Assembly (NCBI RefSeq): GCF_025465945.1
Contig: NZ_JANLNW010000070.1
Location: 57,131 to 121,130 of the forward strand
DNA: 64,000 nt
Source of the DNA: Pseudomonas sp. 6D_7.1_Bac1
GTDB lineage: Bacteria > Pseudomonadota > Gammaproteobacteria > Pseudomonadales > Pseudomonadaceae
Direction of reading: 5' to 3'
In this document: in pieces, positions 26,062-35,546 of the stretch
Layout: each line of letters starts with the position of its first letter
Position numbering within the stretch: position 1 is the first letter of the stretch
Position numbers and translations under genes: made by a program
The notes under the pieces: model-generated
The model's database searches: none
Told to the model about the DNA's origin: nothing
The model's input: only the letters and a program-made list of their open reading frames with translations

Positions 26062-27315
26062 ATGACCGATAGCTTCGTCACCCAGTGCCCGCATTGCCAG
26101 ACCAGTTTCCGCGTCAGCCACGCCCAATTGAGCGTGGCCCGTGGAGTGGTTCGCTGCGGCTCTTGCCTGCAAGTGTTCAATGCTGCACGGCAGTTGCTTG
26201 AGCAACGCATGGGCAAAGAAGCCGGCGTCCTCACGACGCCACCTCCGGTCGAGCCTCCCGCGCAACGGGCCATTAGCCAGAAACAATGGACAGCCGCCGA
26301 ACTTGATCTGGACAACCTCGACCTCGACGAAGAACTCGCCAAGCTCGAACAACGGGAAATCCAGCCCACCAAAGAGTTCGGCCATGAGCGCAAGCACAAG
26401 GAAGACTCACTGAGCGCCCGTCGGGATACCGCCGAAGGCGAAGAGCCGTGGTCCGACAGCCTGTTCAGCGAGCCCGCCGCCGAGCGCGCGCTAGCCGGTG
26501 AAAACGCACCTGTCGAGAGCCAGCGGTCGACAGACATCGCCGACGAGCCGGAAAAGCCCTCGCGCACCGAGCCCTCGCTGTCGCTCGAACCGCTCGACCT
26601 GGACGATGAGCCCGAGGCACCGCATCTACGGCTGGACCAGCCATTCGAAACGCCAGAACATCCGGCGCAACACGAACGCCTGTCCGCGACTGATGACGAT
26701 ATCGACGACGAAGCCCATGAGGTCGAGCCCGCACGCAAAAAGCGCACGCGCAACGAGCCGGCCATGCATGACGAGGTGCTGCAGGACCTGGTCGACGACC
26801 CGCTACAGCTCGACTGGCAAAGACGCCGCTCGCCCTGGGGCCGCCGATTCTTTTGGGGTCTGATGGTTTTGCTGGGCGCCGCGGCCCTTGCCGGCCAATA
26901 CATCGCCTATCATTTCGACGAACTGGCCCGCCAGGACCAATACCGTCCCTGGTTCCAGAAATTGTGCCCGCAGGTTGGCTGCACCGTGCCATCCAAGGTC
27001 GACATCGCAAAAATCAAAAGCAGCAACCTGGTGGTGCGTAGCCACCCGGACTTCGGCGGTGCACTGGTGGTCGACGCGATCATCTACAACCGCGCGCCGT
27101 TCTCTCAGCCGTTCCCGTTGCTAGAACTGCGCTTTGCCGACCTCAACGGCCACCTGATTGCCAGCCGCCGCTTCAAACCGGGCGAATACCTCAATGGCGA
27201 CCTTGCGGACCTCGCGGAAATGCCGCCGCAGACGCCTATTCATATAGCCCTGGACATCCTCGATCCCGGCCCCAAAGCCGTGAATTACAGCCTGAGCTTC
27301 CACTCGCCCGAGTGA
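26062..27315 (+). CDS. zinc-ribbon and DUF3426 domain membrane protein
   Basis: 417 residues in three parts. At the N-terminus, an MJ0042-type zinc ribbon, CPHC...CGSC, in about residues 9-34. Then a ~200-residue acidic, disordered linker. Finally one membrane helix at about 267-287 (FFWGLMVLLGAAALAGQYIA) and an extracytoplasmic DUF3426 domain ending in ALDILDPGPKAVNYSLSFH. The layout implies a cytoplasmic metal or nucleic-acid-binding head joined to a periplasmic domain; function unknown. It sits 30 bases behind prmA, as in other pseudomonads. Confidence 0.88.
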   Translation: MTDSFVTQCPHCQTSFRVSHAQLSVARGVVRCGSCLQVFNAARQLLEQRMGKEAGVLTTPPPVEPPAQRAISQKQWTAAELDLDNLDLDEELAKLEQREIQPTKEFGHERKHKEDSLSARRDTAEGEEPWSDSLFSEPAAERALAGENAPVESQRSTDIADEPEKPSRTEPSLSLEPLDLDDEPEAPHLRLDQPFETPEHPAQHERLSATDDDIDDEAHEVEPARKKRTRNEPAMHDEVLQDLVDDPLQLDWQRRRSPWGRRFFWGLMVLLGAAALAGQYIAYHFDELARQDQYRPWFQKLCPQVGCTVPSKVDIAKIKSSNLVVRSHPDFGGALVVDAIIYNRAPFSQPFPLLELRFADLNGHLIASRRFKPGEYLNGDLADLAEMPPQTPIHIALDILDPGPKAVNYSLSFHSPE

Positions 27316-27512
27316 ATCACTTCACTCGGCGCTCAGTCACGCGCCATTGACGGCAATTTTCCGACTCCCGGCGCCGCGAACCAAACGGTTGGCAATAACA
27401 AAATAACTGTTCAGATTTTATCCAATTCAGCCTTTATCCAGTCATCGAGAGCGGGTATCATGCCAACCCTTTTTCGAACTCTCATGATCCGACCCCACAA
27501 CAGGGAAGTCCT
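27316..27512 (+). promoter_or_regulatory. AT-rich promoter region of the dusB-fis operon
   Basis: A 197-base gap, distinctly more AT-rich than its flanks (CAATAACAAAATAACTG, GATTTTATCC, AGCCTTTATCC), before dusB, which has an AGGGAA ribosome site. In gamma-proteobacteria this is where the strongly growth-phase-controlled fis promoter and Fis autoregulatory sites lie. I cannot place individual boxes with confidence. Confidence 0.4.
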
Positions 27513-28523
27513 ATGTCGGCGGTACGCATCGGCCCATATACATTGCTCAACGGCTTGATTCTCGCCCCGATGGCGGGAGTCACCGACCAGCCCTTTCGTC
27601 AGCTGTGCAAGCGACTGGGTGCAGGGCTAGTAGTCTCGGAAATGGTCACCAGCGACATGAGTTTGTGGAACACCCGCAAATCGCGTCTGCGCATGGTCCA
27701 CGAAGGCGATCCCGAGCCCCGCTCGGTACAGATCGCCGGTGGTGATGCACAGATGCTGGCGGAGGCGGCCCGGGCCAACGTCGAGCTGGGCGCGCAGATT
27801 ATTGACATCAACATGGGATGTCCGGCAAAGAAAGTCTGCAATAAGGCCGCCGGCTCCGCGTTACTGAAAGATGAAGAGTTGGTGACCGATATCCTGCATG
27901 CCGTCGTGGCGGCGGTTGATGTGCCGGTCACCCTGAAGATCCGCACGGGCTGGGACCGGGCGAACAAGAATGGCCTGACGGTAGCGAAAATCGCCGAACA
28001 GGCAGGTATTACGGCGCTGGCGGTGCATGGCCGGACCCGTGCTGATCTGTACACCGGCGTTGCCGAGTACGACACCATTGCCGCGATCAAGCAGGCGGTG
28101 TCGATTCCGGTCTTCGCCAATGGCGATATCGACTCGCCCGAGAAGGCCCGGTACGTGCTTGACGCGACCGGTGCCGACGGCCTGCTGATTGGCCGGGCTG
28201 CCCAGGGGCGGCCATGGATTTTTCGTGAGATCGACCATTTTCTGCGTACCGGCGAAAAGCTCCCGGCACCGGAGTTGATCGAGGTGGAACGTATTCTGCT
28301 TGAGCATCTGGCCGCGCTACATGCCTTCTATGGAGATGTCATGGGCGTACGCATTGCTCGCAAGCATGTGGGCTGGTATCTCGCAACCCTGCCGGGCGCC
28401 AGGGAGTTTCGCGCCCACTTCAATCGTTTGGATGGTACGGAAACACAATGCGCCAACGTTCGGGAGTTCTTCGCCGAGCGCTACAAGAGCCTGACAGGGG
28501 ACGGAGAAGGGGTGGCCGCATGA
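27513..28523 (+). CDS. dusB: tRNA-dihydrouridine synthase B
   Basis: 336 residues. FMN-dependent TIM-barrel enzyme reducing uridines in the tRNA D-loop. Motifs: LAPMAGVTDQPFR, QIAGGDA, INMGCPAKKVCNKAAGSAL with catalytic Cys103, VHGRTR, IPVFANGDI and IGRAAQGRPWIF. It overlaps fis by four bases, the classic dusB-fis operon, so translation of fis is coupled to it. Confidence 0.98.
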   Translation: MSAVRIGPYTLLNGLILAPMAGVTDQPFRQLCKRLGAGLVVSEMVTSDMSLWNTRKSRLRMVHEGDPEPRSVQIAGGDAQMLAEAARANVELGAQIIDINMGCPAKKVCNKAAGSALLKDEELVTDILHAVVAAVDVPVTLKIRTGWDRANKNGLTVAKIAEQAGITALAVHGRTRADLYTGVAEYDTIAAIKQAVSIPVFANGDIDSPEKARYVLDATGADGLLIGRAAQGRPWIFREIDHFLRTGEKLPAPELIEVERILLEHLAALHAFYGDVMGVRIARKHVGWYLATLPGAREFRAHFNRLDGTETQCANVREFFAERYKSLTGDGEGVAA

Positions 28524-28840
28524 CGATGATGACCGAGACTTTAGTGAGTGGAACAGCACCCGTGAGCGACAACGTAAATTTGAAACAGCACCTCAATACG
28601 CCGAGCGAAGAAGGCCAGACCCTTCGCGGGAGTGTCGAGAAGGCGCTGCACAATTATTTCGCCCACCTTGAAGGCGCTGCCGTCACGGATGTGTACAACC
28701 TGGTGCTCTCCGAAGTCGAGGCTCCCCTGCTCGAAAGCGTGATGAACTACGTCAAGGGCAATCAGACCAAGGCCAGTGAGCTGCTGGGACTGAACCGTGG
28801 CACCTTGCGCAAGAAACTCAAGCAGTACGATTTGCTGTAA
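28520..28840 (+). CDS. fis: Fis nucleoid-associated regulator
   Basis: 106 residues from the ATG overlapping the dusB stop (ATGA). Fis is a dimeric DNA-bending protein acting on rRNA promoters and recombination. The N-terminal ~20 residues are unstructured, followed by the dimerisation helices (LRGSVEKALHNYFAHLEG, DVYNLVLSEVEAPLLESVM) and the C-terminal helix-turn-helix (NQTKASELLGLNRGTLRKKL). Length matches the Pseudomonas Fis. A terminator follows. Confidence 0.98.
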   Translation: MTMMTETLVSGTAPVSDNVNLKQHLNTPSEEGQTLRGSVEKALHNYFAHLEGAAVTDVYNLVLSEVEAPLLESVMNYVKGNQTKASELLGLNRGTLRKKLKQYDLL

Positions 28841-28857
28841 GCATTCAATCAAACCAG

Positions 28858-28890
28858 AAAGGCGCCCGCGTAAAACCGGTCGCCTTTTTT
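28858..28890 (+). terminator. rho-independent terminator after fis
   Basis: AAAGGCG pairs with CGCCTTT, extended with one mismatch by CCG/CGG, and the stem runs into six T. It lies 18 bases after the fis stop. Confidence 0.85.
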
Positions 28891-28922
28891 GCTGACTTCC
28901 TTTGCTTTTGATGGAAATTGAG

Positions 28923-30530
28923 ATGACCGACCAGACTACCCGCCTGCCGATCCGCCGCGCCTTGATCAGCGTTTCCGACAAGACCGGGATCCTCGAATTC
29001 GCCAAGGAGCTCGAAGCTCTGGGCGTTGAGATCCTCTCCACCGGCGGGACGTTCAAGCTGCTGCAGGACAATGGCGTAGCCGCTGTGGAAGTCGCGGATT
29101 ACACCGGTTTCGCAGAAATGATGGACGGTCGGGTGAAAACCCTGCACCCGAAAATCCACGGCGGGATCCTCGGTCGTCGCGGCATCGACGACGCGATCAT
29201 GAACGAGCACGGCATCAAGCCGATCGATCTGGTTGCAGTCAACCTCTACCCGTTCGAAGCCACCATCAACAAGCCAGGCTGCGACCTGCCGACCGCCATC
29301 GAGAACATCGATATCGGCGGCCCGACCATGGTTCGCTCGGCAGCCAAGAACCACAAAGACGTGGCCATCGTGGTGAACGCCAGCGATTACACCAGCGTGT
29401 TGGAAAGCCTCAAGGCCGGTGGCCTGACCTACGCTCAGCGCTTCGACCTGATGCTCAAGGCTTTCGAACACACCGCCGCCTACGACGGCATGATCGCCAA
29501 CTACATGGGCACTGTGAACCAGGCCGCTGAAACCCTCTCGACTTCCGGTCGCAGCGAATTCCCGCGCACCTTCAACAGCCAGTTCATCAAGGCTCAGGAA
29601 ATGCGCTACGGCGAGAACCCGCACCAGAAAGCGGCGTTCTACGTTGAAGCCAAGCCTGCTGAAGTTGGCATCGCCACCGCGACCCAACTGCAAGGCAAAG
29701 AGCTGTCGTACAACAACGTGGCCGACACCGACGCCGCACTGGAATGCGTGAAGAGCTTCGTCAAACCGGCCTGCGTCATCGTCAAGCACGCCAACCCGTG
29801 CGGCGTTGCCGTGAGCCCGGACGCTGAAGGCGGTATCCGCCAGGCGTACGAACTGGCTTACGCCACCGACACCGAGTCGGCCTTCGGCGGCATCATCGCG
29901 TTCAACCGCGAGCTGGACGCTGAAACCGCCAAAGCCATCGTCGAGCGTCAGTTCGTCGAAGTGATCATTGCCCCATCGGTCAGCTTTGAGGCCCGCGCCA
30001 TTGTGGCTGCCAAAGCCAACGTACGCCTGCTGGCCTGCGGCGAGTGGTCGGCGGATCGTGCTGCTGCCTGGGACTACAAACGCGTCAACGGCGGTTTGCT
30101 GGTGCAGAGCCGCGACATCGGCATGATCGGCAGCGAAGACCTGAAGGTGGTGACCCAGCGCGCACCGACCGAGCAGGAAATCAACGACCTGATCTTCGCC
30201 TGGAAAGTCGCCAAGTACGTTAAATCCAACGCCATCGTCTACGCCAAGAACCGTCAGACCATCGGCGTCGGCGCTGGCCAGATGAGCCGTGTGAACTCCG
30301 CGCGCATCGCCGCCATCAAAGCTGAACACGCGGGCCTGCAAGTACAGGGCGCGGTCATGGCCTCGGACGCGTTCTTCCCGTTCCGCGACGGCATCGACAA
30401 CGCAGCCAAGGTCGGCATCACTGCAGTGATTCAACCGGGCGGCTCGATGCGTGACAACGAAGTGATTGCCGCTGCTGATGAAGCTGGTATCGCGATGGTC
30501 TTCACGGGCATGCGCCATTTCCGTCACTGA
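28923..30530 (+). CDS. purH: bifunctional AICAR transformylase / IMP cyclohydrolase
   Basis: 535 residues from MTDQTTRLPIRRALISVSDKTG; an in-frame ATG seven codons earlier is possible but shortens the spacer to the fis terminator. It catalyses the last two steps of IMP synthesis. The N-terminal MGS-fold cyclohydrolase spans about 1-200 (STGGTFKLL, KTLHPKIHGGILGRR). The transformylase domain has MRYGENPHQKAA and the catalytic Lys-His of VKHANPCGVA. purD follows after a REPIN. Confidence 0.98.
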   Translation: MTDQTTRLPIRRALISVSDKTGILEFAKELEALGVEILSTGGTFKLLQDNGVAAVEVADYTGFAEMMDGRVKTLHPKIHGGILGRRGIDDAIMNEHGIKPIDLVAVNLYPFEATINKPGCDLPTAIENIDIGGPTMVRSAAKNHKDVAIVVNASDYTSVLESLKAGGLTYAQRFDLMLKAFEHTAAYDGMIANYMGTVNQAAETLSTSGRSEFPRTFNSQFIKAQEMRYGENPHQKAAFYVEAKPAEVGIATATQLQGKELSYNNVADTDAALECVKSFVKPACVIVKHANPCGVAVSPDAEGGIRQAYELAYATDTESAFGGIIAFNRELDAETAKAIVERQFVEVIIAPSVSFEARAIVAAKANVRLLACGEWSADRAAAWDYKRVNGGLLVQSRDIGMIGSEDLKVVTQRAPTEQEINDLIFAWKVAKYVKSNAIVYAKNRQTIGVGAGQMSRVNSARIAAIKAEHAGLQVQGAVMASDAFFPFRDGIDNAAKVGITAVIQPGGSMRDNEVIAAADEAGIAMVFTGMRHFRH

Positions 30531-30555
30531 TTATTGCCCTCTGTGGGCGAACTCC

Positions 30556-30646
30556 TGTGGGAGCGAGCCTGCTCGCGATAGCGTTCTACCGGACACATTG
30601 ATTCTGGATGTGCCGCCGCCGTCGCGAGCAGGCTCGCTCCCACATA
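30556..30646. repeat. REPIN between purH and purD
   Basis: REP arms at 30556-30583 and about 30620-30646 in inverted orientation. If purH and purD share a transcript this REPIN would be part of it. Confidence 0.88.
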
Positions 30647-30697
30647 AGAGCACCCCTGCGGTGCTATCAAGAATTAGCGTCATCCGAGGTTTTTGAA

Positions 30698-31993
30698 ATG
30701 AATGTTTTGATCATTGGCAGCGGTGGCCGTGAACACGCCCTGGCCTGGAAAGTGGCTCAGGATCCGCGCGTGCAGAAAGTCTTCGTTGCTCCGGGCAACG
30801 CCGGCACTGCCATTGAAGCCAAGTGCGAAAACGTTGCAATCGACGTGCTGGCCCTTGAGCAATTGGCCGACTTTGCCGAGAAAAACGTCTCCCTGACCAT
30901 CGTCGGTCCGGAAGTCCCGCTGGTGGCTGGCGTGGTCGACCTGTTCCGCAAACGTGGCCTGGACTGCTTCGGCCCAACCGCTGGCGCTGCTCAGCTGGAA
31001 GGTTCCAAGGCATTCACCAAGGATTTCCTGGCTCGCCACAAGATCCCGACGGCCGACTACCAGAATTTCACCGAAATCGAGCCAGCCCTGGCTTATCTGC
31101 GTGAAAAAGGTGCACCGATCGTGATCAAGGCCGACGGCCTGGCTGCCGGTAAAGGCGTGATCGTCGCCATGACTCTGACCGAAGCCGAAGACGCCGTACG
31201 CGACATGCTCGCTGGCAACGCATTCGGCGACGCCGGTTCGCGTGTGGTGATCGAAGAGTTCCTCGATGGCGAAGAAGCCAGCTTCATCGTCATGGTCGAC
31301 GGCAAGAACGTTCTGCCGATGGCCACCAGCCAGGACCACAAACGTGTTGGCGACGCCGACACCGGCCCGAACACCGGCGGCATGGGTGCCTACTCCCCTG
31401 CCCCGGTGGTCACCAGCGAAGTGCACCAGCGCGTCATGGACCTGGTGATCTGGCCAACCGTGCGTGGCATGGCCGAAGAAGGCAACGTCTACACCGGTTT
31501 CCTTTACGCGGGTTTGATGATCGACAAGGCCGGCAACCCGAAAGTCATCGAGTTCAACTGCCGTTTCGGAGACCCTGAGACCCAACCGGTGATGCTGCGC
31601 CTGCAGTCGAGCCTGGTATTGCTGGTCGAAGCGGCGCTGGCACAGGCGCTGGACAAGGTCGAAGCCCAATGGGATCCACGTCCAAGCGTCGGTATCGTAC
31701 TGGCTGCTGGCGGCTACCCCGGTGATTACGCCAAGGGCGCGGCCATCGAAGGTCTGGATGCAGCGGCGACCCTGGAAGGCAAAGTCTTCCACGCCGGCAC
31801 CGCACTCAAGGACGGCAAGGTCGTGACAGCCGGTGGTCGGGTGCTCTGCGCCACCGCCATGGGTGCGAGCGTCGATGCAGCCCAGCAGCAGGCTTACAAA
31901 CTGGCCGCCAAAATCAACTGGGACGGCTGTTTCTACCGCAAGGACATTGGCTACCGCGCCATTGCCCGCGAGCGTGGCGAAAATCAGGAATAA
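30698..31993 (+). CDS. purD: phosphoribosylamine-glycine ligase (GAR synthetase)
   Basis: 431 residues from MNVLIIGSGGREHALAW with CCGAGG upstream; the frame is open earlier but that part is REPIN. ATP-grasp enzyme joining glycine to phosphoribosylamine, second step of purine synthesis. Motifs: IGPEVPL-type VGPEVPLVAG, VIKADGLAAGKGV, EFLDGEEASF, and the metal-binding EFNCRFGDPETQ. Normal length. Confidence 0.98.
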   Translation: MNVLIIGSGGREHALAWKVAQDPRVQKVFVAPGNAGTAIEAKCENVAIDVLALEQLADFAEKNVSLTIVGPEVPLVAGVVDLFRKRGLDCFGPTAGAAQLEGSKAFTKDFLARHKIPTADYQNFTEIEPALAYLREKGAPIVIKADGLAAGKGVIVAMTLTEAEDAVRDMLAGNAFGDAGSRVVIEEFLDGEEASFIVMVDGKNVLPMATSQDHKRVGDADTGPNTGGMGAYSPAPVVTSEVHQRVMDLVIWPTVRGMAEEGNVYTGFLYAGLMIDKAGNPKVIEFNCRFGDPETQPVMLRLQSSLVLLVEAALAQALDKVEAQWDPRPSVGIVLAAGGYPGDYAKGAAIEGLDAAATLEGKVFHAGTALKDGKVVTAGGRVLCATAMGASVDAAQQQAYKLAAKINWDGCFYRKDIGYRAIARERGENQE

Positions 31994-32057
31994 GCTATCC
32001 ATTCGGCTAGGCAGGGGCCTGTGGCCCTTGCCGTACTATTCCGGCGCCGCGCATAGT

Positions 32058-32063
32058 TATAAT
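32058..32063 (+). promoter_or_regulatory. possible -10 element upstream of retS
   Basis: A perfect TATAAT 29 bases before the retS GTG start. No convincing -35 hexamer is found at 16-18 bases spacing, so the assignment rests on the -10 alone. Confidence 0.35.
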
Positions 32064-32092
32064 CTGGCATCAACCTACGAAGGGATTTCGCC

Positions 32093-34870
32093 GTGCGCTG
32101 GCTCAGGATTGCCATAGGTTTCACCGTCACTCTGCTGACCCTGCTCTGCATGCTCCCGGCCCAGGCCGCGCAAGGCAGTGGCTGGGCGGTATTGCTCGAC
32201 GCACAGGCAGACCTGCAACTGAGCGATATCCGCTCGGCTCGCTACACCAACCAATTCAGCCCGATTGAGCTCGACCAGATCACCGCCGCCGAGCCCAGTG
32301 GCGCGTTGTGGCTGCGTTTCAAACTCAGTCCCGGCAAACACGAACAACTGCTGCGCATCTTCGCCCCCGACTTGTTGCGCCTGAACCTCTACGTTCTGGA
32401 CGGCGACAAGCTGATCGAGCAATTGACCAGCGGCAACGAACAACCCCAGATCGATCGACCGCTCCCCAGCAGCGACTTCATGCTGCCGCTGCCACAAAGC
32501 GACAAACCCCTCGACGTCTATCTACGACTGGTTTCCGAACACGAGTTGCGGCCCTATATCACCCTGCAATCAGCAGTAATGACGGCGGCCAACCAAAACC
32601 AGACGCTGATCTATGGCCTGCTGTTTGGCTGTATTGCGATGCTTGTCCTGCATAACCTCACGCGCTACGGCTATACCCGCTCGCGCAGCAGTCTCTGGCT
32701 GGCGGCGTGCGAGGGTTTGTTGCTGCTGAGCCTGGTCCTGCTGCTGAACCTCGCAGGCCCATGGCTACCCGACTGGCATGCCGTGCAAACACCCGGCGCC
32801 TACCTGTCGCTACTGCTGACAGCCCCCTGCGGCCTGATGTTCGCTTATCGCTTCTTTGCCCCGCTTGGTCCGCACCCGCTGAACAGGTTGCTGCTGGGCG
32901 ACATCCTGTTCATTGTCCTGTGCAGCCTGTTGCTGCTGTTCGTCGACACCCTGCCGCTGAACATCATCACCTACGCTCTGGTGGCTCTGGCGGGCCTGAG
33001 CATGCTCTTCGTCAGCGCCTACCACTGGCAAAAAGGCTACCGGCCAGCACGCCTGTTCGTCGTGGCGATGGTGGTGTTCAACGTCGGCACGCTGATCATC
33101 CTTCCCGCGCTACTGGGGCTGACCCTGGTCGCCCCGCAAGTCCTGATCATGACCTTGCTGTCGTTCATCTGCATCAGCGGCCTGCTGATGAGCATTGCCT
33201 TGAGCGAGCGCCAGCGCAGCATCACCGAAGACCGCTTCAGCGTCAGCCGCGACCTGGCGGCGAGTAACGCCGAGATCAACGCCAAGGCCGAGTTCCTGGC
33301 AAAAATCAGCCACGAAATCCGCACCCCGATGAATGGCGTGCTGGGCATGACCGAGCTGTTGCTGGGCACCCCGCTGTCGGTCAAACAACGCGACTACGTG
33401 CAAACCATCCACAGCGCCGGTAATGAACTGCTGACGCTGATCAATGAAATCCTCGACATCTCCAAGCTCGAGTCCGGGCAAATCGAACTCGACGACGTGC
33501 AATTCGACCTCAATGCACTGATCGAAGACTGCCTGAGCATCTTCCGCGCCAAGGCCGAACAACAGAACGTCGAGCTGATCAGCTTCATCCAGCCACAAGT
33601 GCCCCGGGTCATCAGTGGTGACCCGACGCGTCTGCGCCAGACGCTGCTGAGCCTTCTGGAAAACGCCCTGAAGAAAACCGACGAAGGCGAGATCCTGATC
33701 GTCGTCGCACTTGACGAGCGCAGCAACAAACCGCGCCTGCGCATTGCCGTGCAAGACAGCGGGCAACCCATGGATGCCGAAGAACGAGAAGCCCTGCTGC
33801 ACGCCGAACTGCACAGCAAGAACTTCCTTTCCGCCACACGACTGGGCGGCAACCTGGGGCTGGTGATCGCCCGCCAATTGATTCTGCTGATGCACGGCGA
33901 GTTCGGCATCAAGAGTGGCAGCAATCAGGGCAGCACACTGTGGCTGACCTTGCCGCTGGACCCTGAGCGCCTCGAACACCCGACCTGCGATCTCGACGGT
34001 CCGCTGCAAGGCGCCCGAGTGCTGGTGGTGGACGATAACGACACCTGCCGCAAAGTCCTGGTGCAGCAATGCAGCGCCTGGGGCCTGAACGTCAGCGCCG
34101 TCCCTTCCGGCAAGGAAGCCCTCGCCCTGCTGCGCACCAAGGCGCACCTGCGTGACTACTTCGACGTGGTCCTGCTCGACCAGAACATGCCCGGCATGAC
34201 CGGCATGCAACTGGCGGCGAAGATCAAGGAAGACCCGAGCCTGAATCACGACATTCTGCTGATCATGCTCACCGGGATCAGCAACGCGCCGAGCAAGGTC
34301 ATCGCACGCAACGCCGGGATCAAACGCATCCTGGCCAAACCCGTGGCCGGCTACACCCTCAAGACCACGCTGGCGGACGAACTGAGCCAACGCAATAAAG
34401 GCCTGGCCGTTTCACAGCAACTGCCAACCGGCGTGCCTGCGGTGGTCAAGGTGCCGAGCGACTTCCGTATTCTGGTGGCCGAAGACAACAGCATTTCGAC
34501 CAAAGTGATTCGCGGCATGCTTGGCAAGCTCAACCTGCAACCGGACACCGCCTGTAACGGCGAAGAAGCCTTGAAAGCGATGAAGGCCCAGCGCTACGAC
34601 CTGGTGTTGATGGACTGCGAAATGCCGATCCTCGATGGCTTCTCCGCCACCCAGCAACTGCGTGCCTGGGAAGTCGGCAATCAGCGCACCCGCACCCCGG
34701 TGGTCGCACTGACCGCGCACATCCTCGCCGAGCACAAGGAGCGCGCGCGCCAGGCCGGTATGGACGGGCACATGGCCAAGCCGGTCGAGCTGTCGCAGTT
34801 GCGCGAGCTGATCGAGCACTGGGTTGCCCAGCGTGACCAACTCAATCGGGCAACGGCACAACCTTCCTGA
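32093..34870 (+). CDS. retS: hybrid sensor kinase RetS
   Basis: 925 residues, GTG start with AAGGG upstream. Order: signal/anchor; periplasmic 7TMR-DISMED2 domain (~27-185); seven membrane helices (~195-370); histidine kinase with His407 in ISHEIRTPMNG; ATP-binding domain; receiver 1 (Asp696 in LLDQNMPGMTG); receiver 2 (Asp841 in LMDCEMPILDG). RetS binds GacS and blocks it, lowering RsmY/Z RNAs and switching cells away from biofilm, T6SS and secondary metabolites. The G1 box reads DSGQP instead of DxGxG, so ATP binding is probably impaired, fitting a partner-binding role. Position after purD matches PA4856. Confidence 0.95.
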   Translation: MRWLRIAIGFTVTLLTLLCMLPAQAAQGSGWAVLLDAQADLQLSDIRSARYTNQFSPIELDQITAAEPSGALWLRFKLSPGKHEQLLRIFAPDLLRLNLYVLDGDKLIEQLTSGNEQPQIDRPLPSSDFMLPLPQSDKPLDVYLRLVSEHELRPYITLQSAVMTAANQNQTLIYGLLFGCIAMLVLHNLTRYGYTRSRSSLWLAACEGLLLLSLVLLLNLAGPWLPDWHAVQTPGAYLSLLLTAPCGLMFAYRFFAPLGPHPLNRLLLGDILFIVLCSLLLLFVDTLPLNIITYALVALAGLSMLFVSAYHWQKGYRPARLFVVAMVVFNVGTLIILPALLGLTLVAPQVLIMTLLSFICISGLLMSIALSERQRSITEDRFSVSRDLAASNAEINAKAEFLAKISHEIRTPMNGVLGMTELLLGTPLSVKQRDYVQTIHSAGNELLTLINEILDISKLESGQIELDDVQFDLNALIEDCLSIFRAKAEQQNVELISFIQPQVPRVISGDPTRLRQTLLSLLENALKKTDEGEILIVVALDERSNKPRLRIAVQDSGQPMDAEEREALLHAELHSKNFLSATRLGGNLGLVIARQLILLMHGEFGIKSGSNQGSTLWLTLPLDPERLEHPTCDLDGPLQGARVLVVDDNDTCRKVLVQQCSAWGLNVSAVPSGKEALALLRTKAHLRDYFDVVLLDQNMPGMTGMQLAAKIKEDPSLNHDILLIMLTGISNAPSKVIARNAGIKRILAKPVAGYTLKTTLADELSQRNKGLAVSQQLPTGVPAVVKVPSDFRILVAEDNSISTKVIRGMLGKLNLQPDTACNGEEALKAMKAQRYDLVLMDCEMPILDGFSATQQLRAWEVGNQRTRTPVVALTAHILAEHKERARQAGMDGHMAKPVELSQLRELIEHWVAQRDQLNRATAQPS

Positions 34871-34934
34871 GCCGACAGACCGCGCAACCCCTGATAGACT
34901 CCAGGGCGACTTCCCTCGCCAGTGAGCTTGCACC

Positions 34935-35531
34935 ATGCTTCACGTGTTGTTCAGCGTTTACCTGAAGATGCTGGTGCTCTACAGCCCGTTCTTCGTATTG
35001 TCCTGCTTCATCAGCCTGACCCGTGGTTACTCCAACAAGGAACGGCGGCGACTGGCCTGGAATGTCGCCCTCGCGACCCTGGTCTCCAGCGTCCTGTTGT
35101 ACTTGTTCGGGCGAGTGATTTTCAGCGTGTTCGGCATCACCGTAGACGCGTTCCGCATTGGCGCCGGCAGCGTGCTGTTCATCTCGGCATTGGGCATGGC
35201 TCAGGGCAAGTCAGCGGTCCAGACCGACAACGTGCAGCAGGACGTGACCATAGTCCCGCTGACCATTCCGCTCACCGTCGGCCCCGGCACCATCGGGGCC
35301 TTGCTGGTGATGGGCGTCAGCCAGCCGCACTGGGACGATAAACTCACTGCTATCCTCAGTATCGCCATGGCCAGCCTGACGGTCGGCGTGGTGCTGTACC
35401 TGTCCAACCGCATCGAACGGATTCTCGGCGATCAGGGCTTGCAGATTGTCAGCCGGTTGATGGGTTTGTTTGTGTGTGCGTTGGCGGCACAGATTATTTT
35501 TACCGGGGTGAAGGGGTATCTGGTGCCCTGA
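34935..35531 (+). CDS. MarC family (UPF0056) membrane protein
   Basis: 198 residues with six hydrophobic segments and the family signature VPLTIPLTVGPGTIGALLV at about 110-128. An integral inner-membrane protein of unknown function; the old link to multiple antibiotic resistance in E. coli was not upheld. It ends 15 bases before the stop codon of the convergent toxin gene, leaving no room for a separate terminator. Confidence 0.92.
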   Translation: MLHVLFSVYLKMLVLYSPFFVLSCFISLTRGYSNKERRRLAWNVALATLVSSVLLYLFGRVIFSVFGITVDAFRIGAGSVLFISALGMAQGKSAVQTDNVQQDVTIVPLTIPLTVGPGTIGALLVMGVSQPHWDDKLTAILSIAMASLTVGVVLYLSNRIERILGDQGLQIVSRLMGLFVCALAAQIIFTGVKGYLVP

Positions 35532-35546
35532 CCCCCGAGTCGTTGC

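Noticed and set aside
28845..30527. 560-codon minus-strand open frame
   Set aside because: It is an exact antisense shadow of purH.
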